Shown in pieces: positions 50,200-52,825 of a DNA stretch of 52,825 bases. Made by a program: the position numbers and the translations under genes. Under the pieces are notes generated by a model. It made no database searches. It saw only the letters and a program-made list of their open reading frames with translations, and had not been told where the DNA came from. This DNA is from Proteobacteria bacterium SG_bin6 (GTDB lineage Bacteria; Pseudomonadota; Alphaproteobacteria; Sphingomonadales; Sphingomonadaceae): positions 1-52,825 of the forward strand of contig LWDJ01000034.1 of the NCBI GenBank assembly GCA_002083435.1, in the 5' to 3' direction. How positions within the stretch are numbered: position 1 is the first letter of the stretch; each line of letters begins with the position of its first letter.

Positions 50200-50838
50200 A
50201 TGTCGATGAAACTTTATGATTCGCCCTGGGCACCGAGCCCGCGCCGCGTCCGCATCTATCTGGCGGAAAAGGGAATTGAGGTCGACCGCGTGACGATCGA
50301 CCTGCGCCAGGGTGAGCATTTCCAGGAGGCTTATCTGCGCGTGAACCCGCGCGGGGTGGTACCGGCGCTCGAACTCGATTCGGGCGAGGTGATCTGCGAA
50401 TCGAGCGCGATCTGCCGCTATTTCGAAGCGCTGCACCCCGAACCACCACTGTTCGGCGCGACCGCGCTCGACAGCGCCCGGATCGAGAGCTGGACAAGGC
50501 GGATCGAGAGCGATGGTTATGCGGCGGCCGTCTATGTGTTCCGCAACAGCCGCCCGGCAATGGAGGGGCGGGGGGTGCCCGGCCAGTGGCCGCCAATCCC
50601 GCTGATCCCCGAACTCGCGACGCGCGGCACGATCATGTGGGGCGCCTTCCTCCAGACGCTGGAGGCGCGGCTCGCGCACAGCCCCTGGATCGCGGGCGAC
50701 TTCTTCAGCTTCGCCGATATCAGCGCGCTGGTGACGATGGATTTCGCCAAGACCGCCAAGCTGCCCCAGCCCGCGCCCGATTCGGCGCTCGGCCGCTGGT
50801 ACGCCGCCGCGAGCGCCCGGCCCAGCGCTCAGGCCTGA
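50200..50838 (+). CDS. Glutathione S-transferase family protein
   Basis: A 212-aa GST. The thioredoxin-like N-terminal domain has WAPSPRRVRIYLAEKG, NPRGVVPALELD (cis-Pro) and ICESSAICRYFEALHP, which bind glutathione. The helical C-terminal domain has the SFADISALVTMDF N-capping region. GGGCGGGAG precedes the ATG at 50200. It is alone or first with folB, 62 bp away. The substrate is unknown. Confidence 0.94.
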   Translation: MSMKLYDSPWAPSPRRVRIYLAEKGIEVDRVTIDLRQGEHFQEAYLRVNPRGVVPALELDSGEVICESSAICRYFEALHPEPPLFGATALDSARIESWTRRIESDGYAAAVYVFRNSRPAMEGRGVPGQWPPIPLIPELATRGTIMWGAFLQTLEARLAHSPWIAGDFFSFADISALVTMDFAKTAKLPQPAPDSALGRWYAAASARPSAQA

Positions 50839-50900
50839 GCCCACTTTGCGCGCCGCGCCGCGATGCTCTAAGGGGCCGCGCTTTGGCGAAGGAGACAGGC

Positions 50901-51269
50901 GTGGATCGGCTCGAGCTGGAGGTGCACGATATCGATGCGATGGTGCTCACCGGCATTTATTCGGAAGAGACCCATCTGCCGCAGCCGCTGCGCATCTCGA
51001 TCACCGCCGAACTCGATTGCGAGCCGCATTACGCGCCGGGTACGCCGCTTTCGGCCTCCAAGAACTATCTCGACCTGAAACGCGCCGCGACCACCGCGTT
51101 GCCCGAGGGGGTGCATTTCACCCTGATCGAGGCAGTCGCCGATCATATCTGCGAAACCCTGCTGCTGCAGGATCAGCGGTTGCGCTGGGTGCGGGTGAAG
51201 ATCGTCAAGCTCGCGATCGCCGAGGCGGGCGAATCGATCGGCATCACCCTCACGCGCCACCGGCGATGA
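50901..51269 (+). CDS. folB: Dihydroneopterin aldolase
   Basis: A 122-aa FolB-like protein that cleaves dihydroneopterin for folate synthesis. Typical are VTGIYSEETHLPQPLRI (here VLTGIYSEE...), SKNYLDLK, and VADHICETLLLQ with a late strand VKIVKLAI. The GTG at 50901 follows AAGGAGAC at the right distance. It overlaps the next gene by 4 bp. Confidence 0.9.
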   Translation: MDRLELEVHDIDAMVLTGIYSEETHLPQPLRISITAELDCEPHYAPGTPLSASKNYLDLKRAATTALPEGVHFTLIEAVADHICETLLLQDQRLRWVRVKIVKLAIAEAGESIGITLTRHRR

Positions 51270-51562
51270 CGCGGATCGAGGCGACCGCGGACTGCCCCGC
51301 GTTGCTCGAGGCGGTGCGCGCGGCGCCCGGGGACGTCGTGGTCGTGCTCGGCACCGACCTCGGCGTGCTCGAGCGCGCACTGGCGAGCGCCGCGATCGGT
51401 CCGCTCGCGATCGAACGCACCCCGGCGCGGGTCAACGCGGTAGATTGCGGCGCGGGCGTGGCGGCGGCGGATGTGGCGCGGGCGCTCGCCTTTCTGGAGG
51501 CCGCCGACTGCACCACCGGCCAGGTGCTTGTCCTCAGCGCTCGCAGCGCCCCAACTGCTTGA
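51266..51562 (+). CDS. Small Rossmann-fold-like protein, folB-linked
   Basis: A 98-aa protein of unknown function. Its C-terminus (ADVARALAFLEAADCTTGQVL) is like the last strand and loop of short-chain dehydrogenases of the pteridine reductase group, but the N-terminal nucleotide fold and Ser-Tyr-Lys residues are absent. It may be a shrunken SDR relative. It overlaps folB by 4 bp and ends 29 bp inside the convergent exported-protein gene. Confidence 0.7.
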   Translation: MTRIEATADCPALLEAVRAAPGDVVVVLGTDLGVLERALASAAIGPLAIERTPARVNAVDCGAGVAAADVARALAFLEAADCTTGQVLVLSARSAPTA

Positions 51563-52376
51563 GAACCAGGGCATAATCCTCACGCGCCGCGGCCGCGTCC
51601 GGCGCGCCGAGCGTCTGCACCGCCCGGTCGGGGAGCGCCGGCGGCAGGAAGCAGGCGAGCCGATACCAGAGCAGCGTATCGCGCGCCGGCGGAGCGGCGG
51701 CATCATCGACGATCTCGCTCAGCGCGACCGCCCAGCGCGGCTGCTCGCCAGGGCGCCGCAACACGCTCAGCGATACCGGGCGGCTGTCCTTGGTCGTCAG
51801 GAAAATCTGGGTTTCACCCTCGCCAGGCAGGCTGCCGGGCACGTGGAAGACATTGCCGATGCCGGTGATCTCCGGCGGCGCGTCGGGCGCGACCAGCGCG
51901 CGGGCGATCTCGCGCAGGCGCGCGTCGAAGCTCGGCGTCCAGGCCTGCTGGCCGCGCTTGCCGATCAGCTGCACCTGATCAGGCTTGCCGGCGACGGGAA
52001 CGGCGAACAGCAGCACGCGCTGGCCCTTCAGCTTGGGCGGCCGGCCTCGCGCGTCGAGCGGCACATCGACCAGATAGTTAATGCGCGCCGGAAGTGATTC
52101 GCTGCCGCGGATCTGCGCGAGAACGTCGGCGGTGACGTCGAGCCGCACGAATCCCGGCGCGAGCCCCGGCGATTCCGCCGGCTTCAGCCCCCCGGCCGAA
52201 CGCACCACCGCGTCGATCACGCTGGGCGATGTGCGCAGCAAATCCGCAACAAAGGCGTAAGGCGGGGGCGGCACCGGCGCTGTCGCAAGTGGCGGATTTT
52301 GGCCAAGAACCGCGGATAGCGGCGCGAAGAGCGCGGTAAACGCTGTCAAAAACGCGAGGGCGGGAACGCGGGACAT
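51534..52376 (-). CDS. Exported protein of unknown function
   Basis: A 280-aa protein with a signal peptide (MSRVPALAFLTAFTALFAPL and AVLG before QNPP). It contains YAFVADLLRTSPSVIDAV, RINYLVDVPLDARGR and a C-terminal Cys-bearing end (KQLGRCER). I recognise no family. The ATG at 52376 begins the signal peptide; the upstream in-frame extension is implausible. A 29-bp convergent overlap with the previous gene is present. Confidence 0.75.
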   Translation of the reverse strand: MSRVPALAFLTAFTALFAPLSAVLGQNPPLATAPVPPPPYAFVADLLRTSPSVIDAVVRSAGGLKPAESPGLAPGFVRLDVTADVLAQIRGSESLPARINYLVDVPLDARGRPPKLKGQRVLLFAVPVAGKPDQVQLIGKRGQQAWTPSFDARLREIARALVAPDAPPEITGIGNVFHVPGSLPGEGETQIFLTTKDSRPVSLSVLRRPGEQPRWAVALSEIVDDAAAPPARDTLLWYRLACFLPPALPDRAVQTLGAPDAAAAREDYALVLKQLGRCER

Positions 52377-52602
52377 GCCCGCGCCGTTAGCGTAGGAAGT
52401 GCTTTTGATACAGAAATAAATCCGCAAAGCGGGGATTGTACGTTTGTTGCGTCCGACAAAGCGTTTGCATGGGTTTCGAGTGGGCGATAGAGACTCGGGC
52501 TCTGTAGGATATAAAGGCTCACGGCTCCCGGCCGCGGCCGACCCTGGGGCAGGGCCGGACACGGGGCAGGGTTGCCGGATAAAAACGGAGTTTCGTACCT
52601 GA

Positions 52603-52825
<223 letters not shown>

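Overview
The window is chromosomal DNA from a GC-rich alphaproteobacterium, most likely Sphingomonadales (Sphingomonas or a close relative). The support is very high GC with dense 4-bp ATGA/GTGA gene overlaps, frequent GTG and TTG starts, a tandem glycine riboswitch ahead of a split glycine decarboxylase (gcvPA/gcvPB), an APH-type homoserine kinase, separate PurS and PurQ, Flp (Cpa) pilus genes and a TonB with a long polyproline run. Genus is inferred from gene content; no rRNA is present.

Layout. 1-1683 (minus) is the cpaA-cpaB-cpaC start of a Flp pilus locus, cut by the left edge. 1733-5241 holds a lipase-like hydrolase, a D-arginine dehydrogenase-like flavoprotein, a YegP-type small protein and a J-domain protein. 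5249-6657 is a two-gene membrane operon resembling a proton-channel/OmpA-anchor motor pair, the most novel item here. 6702-9239 (minus) has thrB-rnhA and ispH. 9353-14857 has a lipoprotein, then the riboswitch-controlled gcvT-gcvH-gcvPA-gcvPB operon, interrupted by a hairpin repeat. 14862-22478 (minus) carries a patatin-like protein, tRNA-Thr, a DUF429-like/YjbR/serine-hydrolase run, rarA and a GT4 glycosyltransferase. 22563-27037 (plus) is radA, cvpA-like, Fe-S scaffold, CPA2 antiporter and DUF423. 27041-28825 (minus) is aroK-aroB-DUF2256. 28909-32687 (plus) is a 43-aa membrane peptide, a large exported protein, xerD and accA. 32749-33227 (minus) has two Flp pilins far from the cpa genes. 33409-37819 has mutT, a small accessory-looking gene, a methyltransferase, comF, grxC, a nitrilase-family hydrolase and DUF1178, followed by tRNA-Arg. 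37935-39648 (minus) is purC-purS-purQ. 39753-41830 is a secreted-type alpha/beta hydrolase coupled to kynureninase. 42311-47285 (plus) has a LysR regulator, parC and a GGDEF-EAL protein. 47255-50087 (minus) has DUF1285, a Nudix CoA pyrophosphatase, cca and a GNAT gene. 50200-51562 (plus) has a GST, folB and a Rossmann-like fragment. 51534-52376 (minus) is an exported protein, and a TonB gene runs off the right edge.

The genes are mostly core housekeeping (glycine cleavage, purine, shikimate, isoprenoid, folate, fatty acid, DNA repair and topology). There is no CRISPR, phage, plasmid or insertion sequence. Apart from the motor-like pair, the points of interest are GC-rich palindromic repeats (one inside the gcv operon, one apparently supplying the 5' end of a hydrolase gene), a possible non-standard kynurenine formamidase, and two orphan Flp pilins. 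Positions are derived by reading the sequence; start codons are the least certain part of the annotation.
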